Source of the DNA: Caryophanales bacterium UBA7029
GTDB lineage: Bacteria; Bacillota_I; Bacilli_A; RFN20; CAG-826
Length of the DNA stretch: 33,255 bases
Reading direction: 5' to 3'
Assembly: GCA_002494205.1 (NCBI GenBank)
Contig: DLBE01000020.1
Span: forward strand, 1-33,255
The translations under genes and the position numbers were made by a program. The notes under the pieces were generated by a model. It had not been told where the DNA came from. It saw only the letters and a list, made by a program, of their open reading frames with translations, and ran no database searches. Shown in pieces: positions 15,961 to 25,173 of this stretch. Within the stretch, counting starts at the first letter, position 1, and the number at the start of each line of letters is the position of its first letter.

Positions 15961-18359
15961 GTTACGATCACAAGAAAATAGAACAAAAATGGTTAAAGAT
16001 ATACGAAGACAAAAAGCCGTTTTATTGTGATGTCTACGATTTTTCTAAACCAAAATACTATGTATTAGACATGTTCCCTTATCCTTCAGGACAAGGTTTA
16101 CATGTCGGACACCCTTTAGGTTATACCGCTAGTGATGTAGTCGCTAGAATGAAAAGAATGCAAGGATTTAATGTCCTTCATCCAATGGGATATGATGCTT
16201 TTGGTCTTCCTGCAGAGCAATATGCTATTGCAAACAACAAGCACCCATACGAATTTACAAAGAAAAACATTGATCACTTTAGACAGCAAATTAAAGCCCT
16301 AGGTTTTTCTTATGATTGGAGCAAGGAAATTGCGACATGCGAACCAGAATATTATAAGTGGACTCAGTGGATTTTCTCTTTGTTGTACAAAGAAGATTTG
16401 GCATATGTTTCAAATATTCCTGTTAATTTCTGTCCAGAACTTGGCACAGTTTTAGCAAACGAAGAAGTTATTGATGGTAAATCTGAACGTGGTGGTTATC
16501 CAGTTATTAAGATGCCAATGAGACAATGGGTTTTACGTATTACTAAATATGCAGATAAACTTATTGATTCATTAGACACATTGGATTGGCCAAAATCAAC
16601 TCTTGTAATGCAAAAAAACTGGATTGGTAAATCTTTAGGTGCTGAAATTAATTTTAAAGTTGATGGAAGTGATGAAAAGTTCACTGTTTTTACTACACGT
16701 GCAGACACATTATTTGGCTGTACATATTGTTGCTTAGCACCTGAACATCCACTTGTTAAAAAGCTTGCTTCAAAAGAGCAACTACCAAAGGTAGAAGAAT
16801 ACATTAGACAAGTTCAATCTAAATCCGATATGGAAAGAACTGAACTTAATAAAGACAAAACTGGTGTATTTATTGGAGCTTATGCGATTAACCCAATTAA
16901 TGGCAAAAAAGTACCTATATTTGCAGCCGATTATGTCCTTTATGGATATGGTAGCGGTGCCGTTATGGCGGTTCCTGCTCACGATCAAAGAGACTATGAA
17001 TTCGCAAAGAAACATGGACTTGAAATGATCCAAGTTCTCAAAGGTGATATTTCTGAAAAAGCAATGGAAGAAGACGCTAAACACATTAATTCCAGTTTTG
17101 CTAATGGTTTAAATATTAAAGACGCCAAGAAAGCTATCATTTCAAAGCTTGAAGAAATGGGTGCTGGAAAACTAAAAGTTAACTATAAGTTAAGAGACTG
17201 GATTTTCTCAAGACAAAGATATTGGGGAGAGCCAATTCCTGTAGTCACTTTTAATGATGGCTCAACATATTGCTATGGTAAGGATGAACTTCCATTAACT
17301 TTACCTGAACTTGATAAATATGCTCCAAGTGGTGATGGAAAATCACCTCTTGCTAATGCAAAAGAATGGTTAAATGTAGAAATTAATGGTAAAAAAGGCG
17401 AAAGAGAAACTAACACAATGCCTCAATGGGCTGGTTCGTGTTGGTATTATATTCGTTATTTAGATCCACATAATTCAAATGCAATTGCAGATGAAAAATT
17501 AATTAAACATTGGTTACCAGTTGATCTTTATATTGGTGGTGCAGAACATGCTGTTCTTCATTTACTCTATGCAAGATTCTGGCATAAGTTCTTATTTGAT
17601 CAAAAAGTTGTTTTCTGCGATGAACCATTTAAGAAATTATTCCATCAAGGAATGATTTTAGGCGAAAACGGAGAAAAGATGTCTAAGAGCCGCGGTAACG
17701 TAGTTAATCCAGATGATATTATTAGAGACTATGGCGCTGATTCCCTTAGATTATTTGAGATGTTTGCTGGACCTCTAGAAGAAGGCTTTGCATGGTCTAC
17801 AACTGGTTTAGGTGGTGCTCGAAGATTTATTGAACGTGTTCATAGGCTATATACTGATCCAGAATTTACAGGACGTTTCAGCGATGAAAACTCTGGTGAA
17901 TTAGACTATGTCTATAACGCCACAGTTAAGAAAGTTACTGCTGACTTTGAATCACTTCAAATCAACACCGGCATTGCTCAAATGATGATTTTTGTGAATG
18001 CTTTATTTAAAGCAAAATCACTTTATAAGCCATATATGGTTAACTTCTTAAAGATGTTTAGTTGTGTGTGCCCATTTGTTGGCGAAGAGTTATTTGAACT
18101 CACAACTGGTAAACAACTTATCACTTATGAAAATTGGCCAGTTTGTGACGAGTCAAAACTTGTTTTGAATACTGTTAAAATCGCTGCTTCAGTATGCGGC
18201 AAACTTAGAGATACATTTGAAGCAAGTGTTGATGCAAGTGAAGAAGAACTTACAAAACTTGCCTTACAATGTGAAGGCGTTAAACGTCACACAGAAGGAA
18301 AAGAAATCAAACGCGTAATTGTTGTTAAAGGAAAAATCGTAAACATTATTGCTGTCTAA
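15957..18359 (+). CDS. leuS: leucyl-tRNA synthetase
   Basis: Class I synthetase charging tRNA-Leu. The 800-residue protein is full length: HIGH-type HVGH (49-52), a CP1 editing domain with the Thr-rich TTRADTLFG and the [16 protein letters not shown] loop, [15 protein letters not shown] (574-578) and an anticodon-binding helical bundle. No T-box lies upstream because leuS sits inside the glycogen operon, starting on the glgA ATGA overlap. The coaX ATG overlaps its stop codon (TAATG). Confidence 0.98.
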   Translation: MSYDHKKIEQKWLKIYEDKKPFYCDVYDFSKPKYYVLDMFPYPSGQGLHVGHPLGYTASDVVARMKRMQGFNVLHPMGYDAFGLPAEQYAIANNKHPYEFTKKNIDHFRQQIKALGFSYDWSKEIATCEPEYYKWTQWIFSLLYKEDLAYVSNIPVNFCPELGTVLANEEVIDGKSERGGYPVIKMPMRQWVLRITKYADKLIDSLDTLDWPKSTLVMQKNWIGKSLGAEINFKVDGSDEKFTVFTTRADTLFGCTYCCLAPEHPLVKKLASKEQLPKVEEYIRQVQSKSDMERTELNKDKTGVFIGAYAINPINGKKVPIFAADYVLYGYGSGAVMAVPAHDQRDYEFAKKHGLEMIQVLKGDISEKAMEEDAKHINSSFANGLNIKDAKKAIISKLEEMGAGKLKVNYKLRDWIFSRQRYWGEPIPVVTFNDGSTYCYGKDELPLTLPELDKYAPSGDGKSPLANAKEWLNVEINGKKGERETNTMPQWAGSCWYYIRYLDPHNSNAIADEKLIKHWLPVDLYIGGAEHAVLHLLYARFWHKFLFDQKVVFCDEPFKKLFHQGMILGENGEKMSKSRGNVVNPDDIIRDYGADSLRLFEMFAGPLEEGFAWSTTGLGGARRFIERVHRLYTDPEFTGRFSDENSGELDYVYNATVKKVTADFESLQINTGIAQMMIFVNALFKAKSLYKPYMVNFLKMFSCVCPFVGEELFELTTGKQLITYENWPVCDESKLVLNTVKIAASVCGKLRDTFEASVDASEEELTKLALQCEGVKRHTEGKEIKRVIVVKGKIVNIIAV

Positions 18360-19111
18360 TGAATAACAAAGTTTTAATTATTGATATCGGAAATACATCG
18401 ACTGATTTTGCAGTCTTTGAAAATGGAAATTTAAAGGATTTCCTAGGGTTTTTTCGACTTCCACTAGAAATTAATAAGGCAAAAGAAGCACTAAATTCAT
18501 ATAAAAAAAGTGGCGGTTTTATTGATGATGGAGTGATTTTTTCTGTTGTTCCGAATAACGATGAAGCTGTTCAAAAATTGGTAAAAGAAGTTTTTGATAA
18601 AGATATAAAAGTTTTTGATTGGAAACATTATAAACTTGCAAAGAAACTTCCAGTTATTAAAGAAGCAATTGGTGCAGATCTTTTAGCAGATTTAAGGCAA
18701 GCAGATGTTGAATATGGTGGACCATGTTTAATTGCAGATTTTGGAACTGTAACAAAATTACTTCAAACTGATAAAGATGGGAATTTCATTGGATTGTCTT
18801 TCATACCAGGTATTGAAATTTCGCTCAAACTATTTAGTCAAAATACTGCTTTGCTTCCAGAATTTAATAAATTTCGAGTTAACAAAAATCGCTTAGGTTT
18901 AAATACTTTTGAATCAATGAATCATGGGATTTATTATTCAACTGTTTACTATGTAAAAGAAGTATTTAAAAACCTAAAAGAACCTAACACTAAACTAATT
19001 ATTACTGGCGGAAATGCCCGCTATATCAAAGATGAATTTAAAGATGCAATTATTGACCAAGAACTAACCTTAAAAGGAATGTATGTTTTATACAAGGAGA
19101 TGAGCAAATGA
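18359..19111 (+). CDS. coaX: type III pantothenate kinase
   Basis: Phosphorylates pantothenate, the first step of coenzyme A synthesis, and is insensitive to CoA feedback. The 250-residue ASKHA-fold protein shows LIIDIGNTSTDFAV (6-19, phosphate 1 motif), AIGADLLADLRQA (family GxD motif, with Leu where Arg is usual after the Asp), IADFGTVTK (adenosine-side motif), GLSFIPGIEISLKLF, and the C-terminal ITGGNARYI. It is translationally coupled to leuS and overlaps pepV by 4 bases. Confidence 0.9.
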   Translation: MNNKVLIIDIGNTSTDFAVFENGNLKDFLGFFRLPLEINKAKEALNSYKKSGGFIDDGVIFSVVPNNDEAVQKLVKEVFDKDIKVFDWKHYKLAKKLPVIKEAIGADLLADLRQADVEYGGPCLIADFGTVTKLLQTDKDGNFIGLSFIPGIEISLKLFSQNTALLPEFNKFRVNKNRLGLNTFESMNHGIYYSTVYYVKEVFKNLKEPNTKLIITGGNARYIKDEFKDAIIDQELTLKGMYVLYKEMSK

Positions 19112-20448
19112 AATATCGTGATTTTCTAATTTCTGAAAAAGAAAATATGATTGAAGAACTTAAAAAGTTCCTTTCAATTAATTCTGTTTATGATGAATCA
19201 ACTGTTTCGAAAGAAAAACCTTATGGAAAAGGTGTTGATGATGCTTTGGAATATGTTGCAAAACTAGGAATTCAACATGGTTTTAGCGTTGATAGATGTG
19301 ATGGACATGCAACAGAGTTAACAATTGGTGAAGGCGATAAAATGATTGGTATTTTTGCTCACGCTGATGTTGTTCCTGCAACAGGAGTGTGGAGCCAACC
19401 TCCATTTTCTCCTTATGTAAAAGATGGAAAACTTTATGCTAGAGGTTCTTCTGATGACAAGGGACCTTTTATGGCAGCATTTTATGCTGCTTTAGCACTG
19501 AAACAAGCTGGATTAATTAAAAATTATAAAATTCGTTTTGTTGTAGGCGGCGATGAAGAAAGAGGTTCTAGTTGTTTAGATTATTATTTCAAAGATTTGA
19601 AAAAACCATCTCCAACTTATGGATTTACTCCGGATGCTGACTTCCCTGTTATTTATGGTGAAAAAGGAATTAATGATTTCTTTCCTGAAATTGATGTAGA
19701 AATTCCACATGTAAAGAAAATTGTTGGTGGTGCTGCAACAAATGCAGTCTGCGACAAAGTAGAAATTACTTTTGACGACCCATCACCTGTTGTTGAGTAT
19801 TGCGAGAAAAATATTGTTGAGCACAAATGTGAAGGCAAAGTTGTAACTATTTTCGGCAAATCTGCCCACGGTAGCACTCCTGAAAAAGGCGTTAATGCTG
19901 CAATCAAAGCTTTACAAATTTTAGGGGAAGTTTATGAAGTTAGAACCCTCTTAAATTTAGCAGAAGGATTATCTGACACTAGTGGTGCAAAATTTGGTTG
20001 TTTTTGTGAAACAAAACTTATGGGTCAAACAACTTATTGTGTAGGTTTAATTTCATACGAGAAAGGTCACTTAAAATTTAGTGTCAATTTCCGTTATCCT
20101 GAAACTGTTAAACCAAATGAATATATTGAAAAATTTGATGCATATTTTGGTACCAAATCCAAAAAGGGAGAGGAAAGCAAACTTCTCTTCTTTGATCCAA
20201 ATAGCAAATTAGTTAAAACATTAATGAAAGCATATGTAAAAGAGACAAAAGATTACTTCCATGGTCCAATCACAATTGGTGGTGGAACTTATGCTAAACA
20301 TTGCGAAAACACAGTTGCCTTTGGTGCCTTGTTTCCAGATAGAGAATACGTTATGCATCAACCAGATGAATATATGATTGTAGATGATATTTTAGAATCG
20401 GCAATTATTTATGCTAGAGCAATTAAATCATTAGGAAAACTTAAATAG
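19108..20448 (+). CDS. pepV: M20-family dipeptidase, PepV/Sapep type
   Basis: Zinc metallodipeptidase of the M20A group, probably cytosolic. The 446 residues include metal ligands His85 and bridging Asp in FAHADVVPATGVW with DDKGP (116-120), the catalytic and metal Glu pair in GGDEERGSS (148-155), TPDADFP (174-180), and the late His in GGGTYAKHCENT. An inserted lid domain, which is what separates PepV from simple M20 peptidases, accounts for residues of about 185-380. An ATGA overlap with coaX and an embedded Shine-Dalgarno (AAGGAG) precede it. Confidence 0.9.
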   Translation: MKYRDFLISEKENMIEELKKFLSINSVYDESTVSKEKPYGKGVDDALEYVAKLGIQHGFSVDRCDGHATELTIGEGDKMIGIFAHADVVPATGVWSQPPFSPYVKDGKLYARGSSDDKGPFMAAFYAALALKQAGLIKNYKIRFVVGGDEERGSSCLDYYFKDLKKPSPTYGFTPDADFPVIYGEKGINDFFPEIDVEIPHVKKIVGGAATNAVCDKVEITFDDPSPVVEYCEKNIVEHKCEGKVVTIFGKSAHGSTPEKGVNAAIKALQILGEVYEVRTLLNLAEGLSDTSGAKFGCFCETKLMGQTTYCVGLISYEKGHLKFSVNFRYPETVKPNEYIEKFDAYFGTKSKKGEESKLLFFDPNSKLVKTLMKAYVKETKDYFHGPITIGGGTYAKHCENTVAFGALFPDREYVMHQPDEYMIVDDILESAIIYARAIKSLGKLK

Positions 20449-21065
20449 TGAGAACAAAATATAAACAATGGGCCGTCGACTATGTTGACGAGCACCCAGA
20501 AATTGCTATTCAAAAAATTGATATAAATTCCGATTTTTTTAAGGAAAAACCGGTGATTTTTGAAGTTGGCTCCGGAAAAGGTGACTTTATTGCCGCAATT
20601 TCTTTAGCTCATTCAGAATATAATTATCTTGCTATTGAACGGGTTAAAACTGTCGCAGGAATTATGTGTAAAAAACTCGTTGAACAAGGTAACAAAAACG
20701 TTATGGTTTTTCCATGGAATGTAGAAATTCTTTTTGACGAAATTAAAGAAGGATTTGTTCATTCCATTTACGTTAATCACGCAGATCCTTGGCCAAAGAA
20801 AAGGCACGAAAAGAGAAGACTTACTTATATATCTTTTTTAGAACAATATTATAGAGTTCTCAAAAATGGCGGTCGTTTATATATAAAAACTGATAATGAT
20901 GGCCTTTATGAATATACAAAAGAAGAGCTTAAGTTAACTAAATTTAAAGTTGTGTCGGATGAGGAAAATTATGCTTTTGATTCCGAAACCGATTTTATTA
21001 CAGAATACGAAAACAAGTTTAGATCTGTAGGGAAAAGTATTCATAGAATAATACTTGAGAAGTAG
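20448..21065 (+). CDS. trmB: tRNA (guanine-46-N7)-methyltransferase
   Basis: Methylates N7 of G46 in the variable loop of tRNAs. The GTG start at 20448 shares its G with the pepV TAG stop and gives the family N-terminus MRTKYKQWAVDY; later ATGs would remove it. The 205 residues carry the SAM loop EVGSGKGDF, AIERVK, and the family signature HADPWPKKRHEKRRL, followed by GGRLYIKTDN. TrmB is normally 210-240 residues, so this is a compact version. Confidence 0.95.
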   Translation: MRTKYKQWAVDYVDEHPEIAIQKIDINSDFFKEKPVIFEVGSGKGDFIAAISLAHSEYNYLAIERVKTVAGIMCKKLVEQGNKNVMVFPWNVEILFDEIKEGFVHSIYVNHADPWPKKRHEKRRLTYISFLEQYYRVLKNGGRLYIKTDNDGLYEYTKEELKLTKFKVVSDEENYAFDSETDFITEYENKFRSVGKSIHRIILEK

Positions 21066-21076
21066 GGGTGAAGATT

Positions 21077-22177
21077 ATGGAACTTGAAATTAAATTAAAA
21101 GAAGAAGGAAAAATCTCTAGACTTACAAATAAAACATTTCAGTTTGATCCTAGATTAAAAGATGGCTTTTTTGCTGCAAATTATTTTCTAAAATCTAGGA
21201 AAATTGTTGAGAAAAATGCACCAAATCACATTGTAACAATGCAATTTTTCCAAAGAAGAAATGATACAAAACTTTGTGGAGTAGATGAAGCAATAGCACT
21301 TGTTCATACCTTCGCTGTTCATCCTGAGGAATTAGAAATCGAAGCTTTAAATGATGGCGATATTATTCAATATGGTGAACCTGTTTTGAAAATTACTGGA
21401 AAATACGAGAACTTTGGTTTTCTTGAAAGTATGATTGATGGCATTTTAGCTAGAAGAACTTCGGTCTGTACGAATGTTTATGAAGTTATGAAGGCTTTAA
21501 GAGGAAATGATTGTTTCTCAATGGCTGATAGACAAGATGATTATTTAACTCAAATTGGTGATGGCTATGCTACTTATGTAGCGGGAATAAGAAAAGTTTC
21601 TACTGATGCCCAAGGTTATTGGTGGGGCGGAAAAGGTGTTGGAACAATGCCACATGCCTTAATTCAAGTCTGCGGTGGAGATATTTGCAAAGCTGCAGAT
21701 ATTTATCACAAAACATTCCCTGAAGAAAAAGTAACTGCTCTTATCGATTATAACAATAACGTTATTGTAGACTCTTTAAAGCTAGCCAAACATTTAGGTG
21801 AAACATTAAGAGCTGTTCGTGTCGATACATCTAAATCATTGATTGACCATTATTTTGATGATAAAGATACATCTGGATTTGATCCTCATGGCGTTTGTAA
21901 AGAATTAATTTTTGCATTAAGAAAAGCACTTGATGATAATGGGTTTAACTTTGTTAAAATTATTGTTTCATCATCATTCACTGCATCAAAAATTAAAGAG
22001 TGGGTTGATTTAAAAGTTCCTGTTGACACTTATGGTGTTGGAACCGCCTTAGTGAATAACACGACTGTAGGATTTACAGGCGACTTAGTTATGTTAGACG
22101 GAAAACCTCAAGCAAAAGAAGGAAGAGAAAATATCCCATCTACAAGACTTAAAAAAGTTCCTTATCCAATTTATTAA
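21077..22177 (+). CDS. pncB: nicotinate phosphoribosyltransferase
   Basis: Makes nicotinate mononucleotide from nicotinate and PRPP for NAD salvage. A GTG at 21068 is in frame, but the ATG at 21077 has GGGGTG 6 bases upstream and is preferred (366 residues). It is a short-form type II phosphoribosyltransferase: MQFFQRRNDTKLCG near the N-terminus, SMADRQDDY, TDAQGYWWGGKGVGTMPHAL, VRVDTSK, and the C-terminal VDTYGVGTALVNN phosphate-binding region. Last gene of the glgC operon; a terminator follows directly. The symbol follows function; sequence type differs from E. coli PncB. Confidence 0.9.
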   Translation: MELEIKLKEEGKISRLTNKTFQFDPRLKDGFFAANYFLKSRKIVEKNAPNHIVTMQFFQRRNDTKLCGVDEAIALVHTFAVHPEELEIEALNDGDIIQYGEPVLKITGKYENFGFLESMIDGILARRTSVCTNVYEVMKALRGNDCFSMADRQDDYLTQIGDGYATYVAGIRKVSTDAQGYWWGGKGVGTMPHALIQVCGGDICKAADIYHKTFPEEKVTALIDYNNNVIVDSLKLAKHLGETLRAVRVDTSKSLIDHYFDDKDTSGFDPHGVCKELIFALRKALDDNGFNFVKIIVSSSFTASKIKEWVDLKVPVDTYGVGTALVNNTTVGFTGDLVMLDGKPQAKEGRENIPSTRLKKVPYPIY

Positions 22178-22182
22178 TTTAG

Positions 22183-22205
22183 AGAGAGGGTTACCTCTCT
22201 TTTTT
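22183..22205 (+). terminator. terminator of the glgC-pncB operon
   Basis: AGAGAGG (22183-22189), loop GTTA, CCTCTCT (22194-22200), then five more T. Six bases after the pncB stop. Confidence 0.88.
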
Positions 22206-22257
22206 AATCTTTGGTGTGAATAATACTCGCTCTAATTTTAAACTTTTATATCTTTGA

Positions 22258-22306
22258 TATAATTGGCACTTTAAGCATGAGAGTGCTTGTCTTCTTCTTC
22301 TATAAT
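22258..22306 (+). promoter_or_regulatory. two candidate -10 boxes upstream of the PH-domain gene
   Basis: Perfect TATAAT boxes occur at 22258-22263 and 22301-22306, neither with a convincing -35. Between them AAGCA (22273-22277) can pair with TGCTT (22284-22288). The downstream box would give a short leader containing AAAGGAG (22318-22324). Confidence 0.4.
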
Positions 22307-22333
22307 TTAAAGCAATGAAAGGAGAATAAATTG

Positions 22334-22750
22334 ATGGAAAAAGTTGTGAAAACTGCCCGTAAAGCGCTTGTCCCACTTCTTATTAGAGACATTCTTGCAT
22401 TTGTCATTATTGTTGGTGTTTTCTGGTTAATTGGTGACTTACTTTCCTTTGCTTCCAACAAAATTGTTCTTTATGAAGGACATATTGAAGGAAAGACAGG
22501 TATCATTCGTACCAAAAAACTTAACAGTCCTCTAGACAAAGTTCAAAGCGTTTCAGTTTCTTCAGGATTATTTGGAAAAATCTTTGGCTATGGCACAATT
22601 ACAATTACCACAGCTGCCTCAACAATTGCATTTGCCGGAATTAAAGGCGCAAATAGATTAAACGAATTAATCAATGAACAAGTTGAAAAAGCTAGCGAAG
22701 CAAAAATGATGAAACAAGCACAACTCATGGCGCAAGCAATGAAGCAATAA
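22334..22750 (+). CDS. membrane-anchored bacterial PH-domain protein
   Basis: The ATG at 22334, 9 bases after AAAGGAG, is preferred to a TTG at 22331 (138 residues). Residues 1-14 are basic, 15-38 form one hydrophobic helix (VIIVGVFWLIGDLLSF), and about 48-105 match the bPH2/DUF304 pattern: LYEGHIEGKTGIIRTKKLN, LDKVQSVSVSSGLFGKIFGY, then TITITTAASTIAFAGI. The tail (115-138) is a charged Ala/Met/Gln helix. Such proteins usually act at the membrane, but no specific function is known. It is monocistronic, ending at a strong terminator. Confidence 0.82.
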   Translation: MEKVVKTARKALVPLLIRDILAFVIIVGVFWLIGDLLSFASNKIVLYEGHIEGKTGIIRTKKLNSPLDKVQSVSVSSGLFGKIFGYGTITITTAASTIAFAGIKGANRLNELINEQVEKASEAKMMKQAQLMAQAMKQ

Positions 22751-22773
22751 GTTTTGATCATTTATTTAACTTT

Positions 22774-22806
22774 AGACGATGCTTATGGCGTCGTCTTTTC
22801 TTTTCA
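22774..22806 (+). terminator. terminator of the PH-domain gene
   Basis: AGACGATGC (22774-22782) pairs with GGCGTCGTC T (22787-22796; one T-G wobble), five-base loop, then TTTCTTTTC. Strong nine-pair stem. Confidence 0.85.
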
Positions 22807-22820
22807 TTCTTTTCATTAAA

Positions 22821-22838
22821 ATAAAGATTTATCTTTAT
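22821..22838. repeat. 18-base inverted repeat upstream of the ccpA-like gene
   Basis: ATAAAGAT-TT-ATCTTTAT is a perfect 8+2+8 dyad, 25 bases upstream of the ccpA-like -35 box. It may be an operator or a chance feature of AT-rich DNA. Confidence 0.4.
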
Positions 22839-22862
22839 ATATTTATCAATGTAAAACTTTTC

Positions 22863-22891
22863 TTGTTTATGAAAATATTTTCATATAAAAT
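22863..22891 (+). promoter_or_regulatory. ccpA-like gene promoter with cre-like palindrome in the spacer
   Basis: TTGTTT (22863-22868), 17-base spacer, TAAAAT (22886-22891). A perfect 18-base palindrome, TATGAAAATATTTTCATA (22868-22885), fills the spacer. Its 16-base core fits the CcpA cre consensus WTGNAARCGNWWWCAW at every position except the central CG, which is TA here. Autorepression by the gene product is the simplest reading. The Shine-Dalgarno AAAGGA lies at 22901-22906. Confidence 0.7.
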
Positions 22892-22914
22892 GAAACCACG
22901 CAAAGGACAAAATT

Positions 22915-23916
22915 ATGGAAAATTTAAAAGAAAGAGTAACTATTTATGAAGTTGCAAAAGCTAGTGGTGTTTCACTCGCTACCGTTTCTAGAGTTATTAA
23001 TCATCAAGGAAACGTTACAGAAGCAACACGTGAAAAAGTTCAAGCAGTTATTCAAAGACTTGGATATAAACCATCAGGTCTAGCCCAAGCATTAGCTACA
23101 AATAAATCAACTACTATTGGTGTTGTTATTCCGAAAGCAAACTATGTTTATATAGCTTCGGTTTTAAATGGTATTGCAGAAGTTGCAAAAGAGAAGAATT
23201 TCTTAATCTCTTTATTTTTAACTTCGCATTCAAAACAAGATGCACTTTCAGCAGTTGAAAAAGTTATTACTTCTCACGTTGATGGCGCAATCATTTTTGA
23301 TGATGAATTAGAAGAAGAAGATATCTCAAAAATTACATCTTATTACGTGCCAACTATTGTTATTAACAATAGAGTTGAAGGTGAAAGATGTGGTTGTATT
23401 GTTTTTGGTTATGAAGGAAATTTAAGAAAAATACTTACCGAAAAATTAAACAAAGATAAAGATGCAACACCTGTTTTCTTACATGTCCATGATTGTGGTA
23501 GATTGCTTGCAAGAACCGAAAAAGCATTTATTTCAGTTTGTAAAGGTTTAAATAGAAATTATTCAGTTTTAAATGTTGATGATTCTTCATCAAGAACTTA
23601 TGAAGATTTTGTTGAATATTTTAAGAAACATAAAACTGGTTATTTTGTTGCTTATCGTGATTCTATTGCCGCCGCTATTGCTAATGCTGCAACAGATTCA
23701 GGACTTAGAATTCCAGAAGATGTTGAAGTCCTCTCGCTTATTGGAACAAAATATGCTAATATTACTCGTCCGACTCTGTCGAGTTTCAATATTAACATGC
23801 AAGATGTCGGCAAAAGATCAGTTTATATGCTCATGGATTTAATGAAAAATGAGCTTGAAAAGAAAACTTATAGAATTGAATCAGTTTACAAAAAACGTGG
23901 TTCAACAAGGGAGTAG
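22915..23916 (+). CDS. ccpA: LacI-family regulator, probable catabolite control protein CcpA
   Basis: The 333-residue protein has an N-terminal LacI helix-turn-helix (about 8-28, VTIYEVAKASGVSLATVSRV), hinge helix PSGLAQALA (near 57-65), and a periplasmic-binding-like effector domain beginning TTIGVVIP. The sequence is closest in feel to CcpA (TIYEVA, SLATVSRVIN, ATREKVQAVIQRLGYKP, DGAIIF). Context agrees: in B. subtilis ccpA lies near tyrS-rpsD, then ezrA-nifZ-thiI, the same order as here. tyrS starts 2 bases after its stop, so the two are cotranscribed. I cannot confirm HPr-Ser-P contact residues; a sugar-specific LacI repressor remains possible. Confidence 0.78.
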   Translation: MENLKERVTIYEVAKASGVSLATVSRVINHQGNVTEATREKVQAVIQRLGYKPSGLAQALATNKSTTIGVVIPKANYVYIASVLNGIAEVAKEKNFLISLFLTSHSKQDALSAVEKVITSHVDGAIIFDDELEEEDISKITSYYVPTIVINNRVEGERCGCIVFGYEGNLRKILTEKLNKDKDATPVFLHVHDCGRLLARTEKAFISVCKGLNRNYSVLNVDDSSSRTYEDFVEYFKKHKTGYFVAYRDSIAAAIANAATDSGLRIPEDVEVLSLIGTKYANITRPTLSSFNINMQDVGKRSVYMLMDLMKNELEKKTYRIESVYKKRGSTRE

Positions 23917-23918
23917 TT

Positions 23919-25172
23919 ATGGCAAATATCGTTGAAGAATTAAAAGCACGTGGCCTTATTAAAGATTTTTCTAATGAAGAAGAAGTCCGTGAATTATTAA
24001 AAACAAAACAAACAATTTACTGTGGTTTTGACCCATCTGCATCATCGATGCATGTCGGTAATTTTGTCATGATTTCACTTCTTATGAGACTTCAAAGAGC
24101 AGGTCATAAGATAATCGCGATTGTTGGTGGCGCAACTGGAATGATTGGTGACCCATCTGGCAAATCAAAAGAAAGAAATTTACAAGGTGTAGAAACATTA
24201 AAAGCCAATACTCAGTGCATTAAAGAACAACTCGAAAGATTCATTGATTTATCTGATCCTGAAAAAGGTATGATTCTTAACAACTACGAATGGTTAGGAG
24301 CAATGGATTTACTTACATATTTGAGAGATTATGGTAAATATTTTCCTGTTAATTACATGCTTTCAAAAGACATTGTTGCTTCTAGATTAGAAGCAGGTGT
24401 TTCCTATACTGAATTTTCGTACATGATTCTTCAATCAATTGACTTCCTAAAACTTCACCAAAATTATGGATGTTCATTACAAATTGGTGGTGGTGATCAA
24501 TGGGGTAATCTAACCTCTGGTCTCGAACTTATTCGCAAGATTGAAGGACCTGAAGCAAAGGTTGGTTGTTTTACTGTACCTCTTTTACTTGATCAAAACG
24601 GCAAGAAATTTGGTAAGAGCGAAGGTGGTGCTTTATACCTTGATGCAAAGCTAGTTTCTCCTTACAAAATTTATCAATATTTCATTAATGTTGGTGATGA
24701 CGATGCAGCAAGATATATGAAAGTATTTTCTTTCAAATCTCTTGATGAAATTGCCCAAATTACTAAAGATCACTATGAACATTTAGGTGCCAGAATTGCT
24801 CAAAAAGCTTTAGCTTACGAAATAATTGAACTTATTCATGGAAAAGAAAAAGCTGAAGAATGCAAAAAGATGTCAGAAGTTCTCTTTAGTGGTGATGTTA
24901 AGTCTCTTTCTAAAGAAAATATCGAAGAATTGTTTGGAGATTTAAAAACCGAACAACCTAAAGGATTGCTTCTTGAAGACCTCTTAATTGTAATCAAAGC
25001 AGCCTCATCAAAACGTGAAGCTAGAGAGTTTATAAACGGCAACGCAGTTTCCATCAATGGAGAGAAAGTATCTGACTTAACTCACATTGTTGATGAAAAA
25101 GATGCACTTTTTGGTGAATATGTTGTTATCAAACGCGGAAAGAAAAATTACTATTTAGTAAAACTAAATTAA
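23919..25172 (+). CDS. tyrS: tyrosyl-tRNA synthetase
   Basis: Class Ic synthetase charging tRNA-Tyr. In 417 residues: CGFDPSASSMHVGNF (35-49; HIGH-type HVGN), GGATGMIGDPSGKSKER, the Tyr-binding segments YMILQSIDFLKL and GGGDQWGN, KFGKSEGGALYLD (KMSKS loop), and a C-terminal S4 RNA-binding domain from about residue 350 (SKREAREFINGNAVSINGEKV). There is no T-box leader because it is joined directly to the ccpA-like gene, with a Shine-Dalgarno (GGGAG) in the end of that gene. Confidence 0.97.
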   Translation: MANIVEELKARGLIKDFSNEEEVRELLKTKQTIYCGFDPSASSMHVGNFVMISLLMRLQRAGHKIIAIVGGATGMIGDPSGKSKERNLQGVETLKANTQCIKEQLERFIDLSDPEKGMILNNYEWLGAMDLLTYLRDYGKYFPVNYMLSKDIVASRLEAGVSYTEFSYMILQSIDFLKLHQNYGCSLQIGGGDQWGNLTSGLELIRKIEGPEAKVGCFTVPLLLDQNGKKFGKSEGGALYLDAKLVSPYKIYQYFINVGDDDAARYMKVFSFKSLDEIAQITKDHYEHLGARIAQKALAYEIIELIHGKEKAEECKKMSEVLFSGDVKSLSKENIEELFGDLKTEQPKGLLLEDLLIVIKAASSKREAREFINGNAVSINGEKVSDLTHIVDEKDALFGEYVVIKRGKKNYYLVKLN

Positions 25173-25173
25173 T

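Noticed and set aside
21068..21076. GTG start of the nicotinate phosphoribosyltransferase gene
   Set aside because: The ATG 9 bases later is better spaced from GGGGTG, although the GTG cannot be fully excluded.
22266..22288. Hairpin between two TATAAT boxes as a small RNA
   Set aside because: The stem is only five pairs, with competing alternatives and no T-run; not enough to call an RNA gene.
24836..25057. Antisense open frames inside tyrS, atpC, leuS, ezrA and others
   Set aside because: They lie opposite well-identified genes, have no ribosome binding sites, and their composition mirrors the sense strand.
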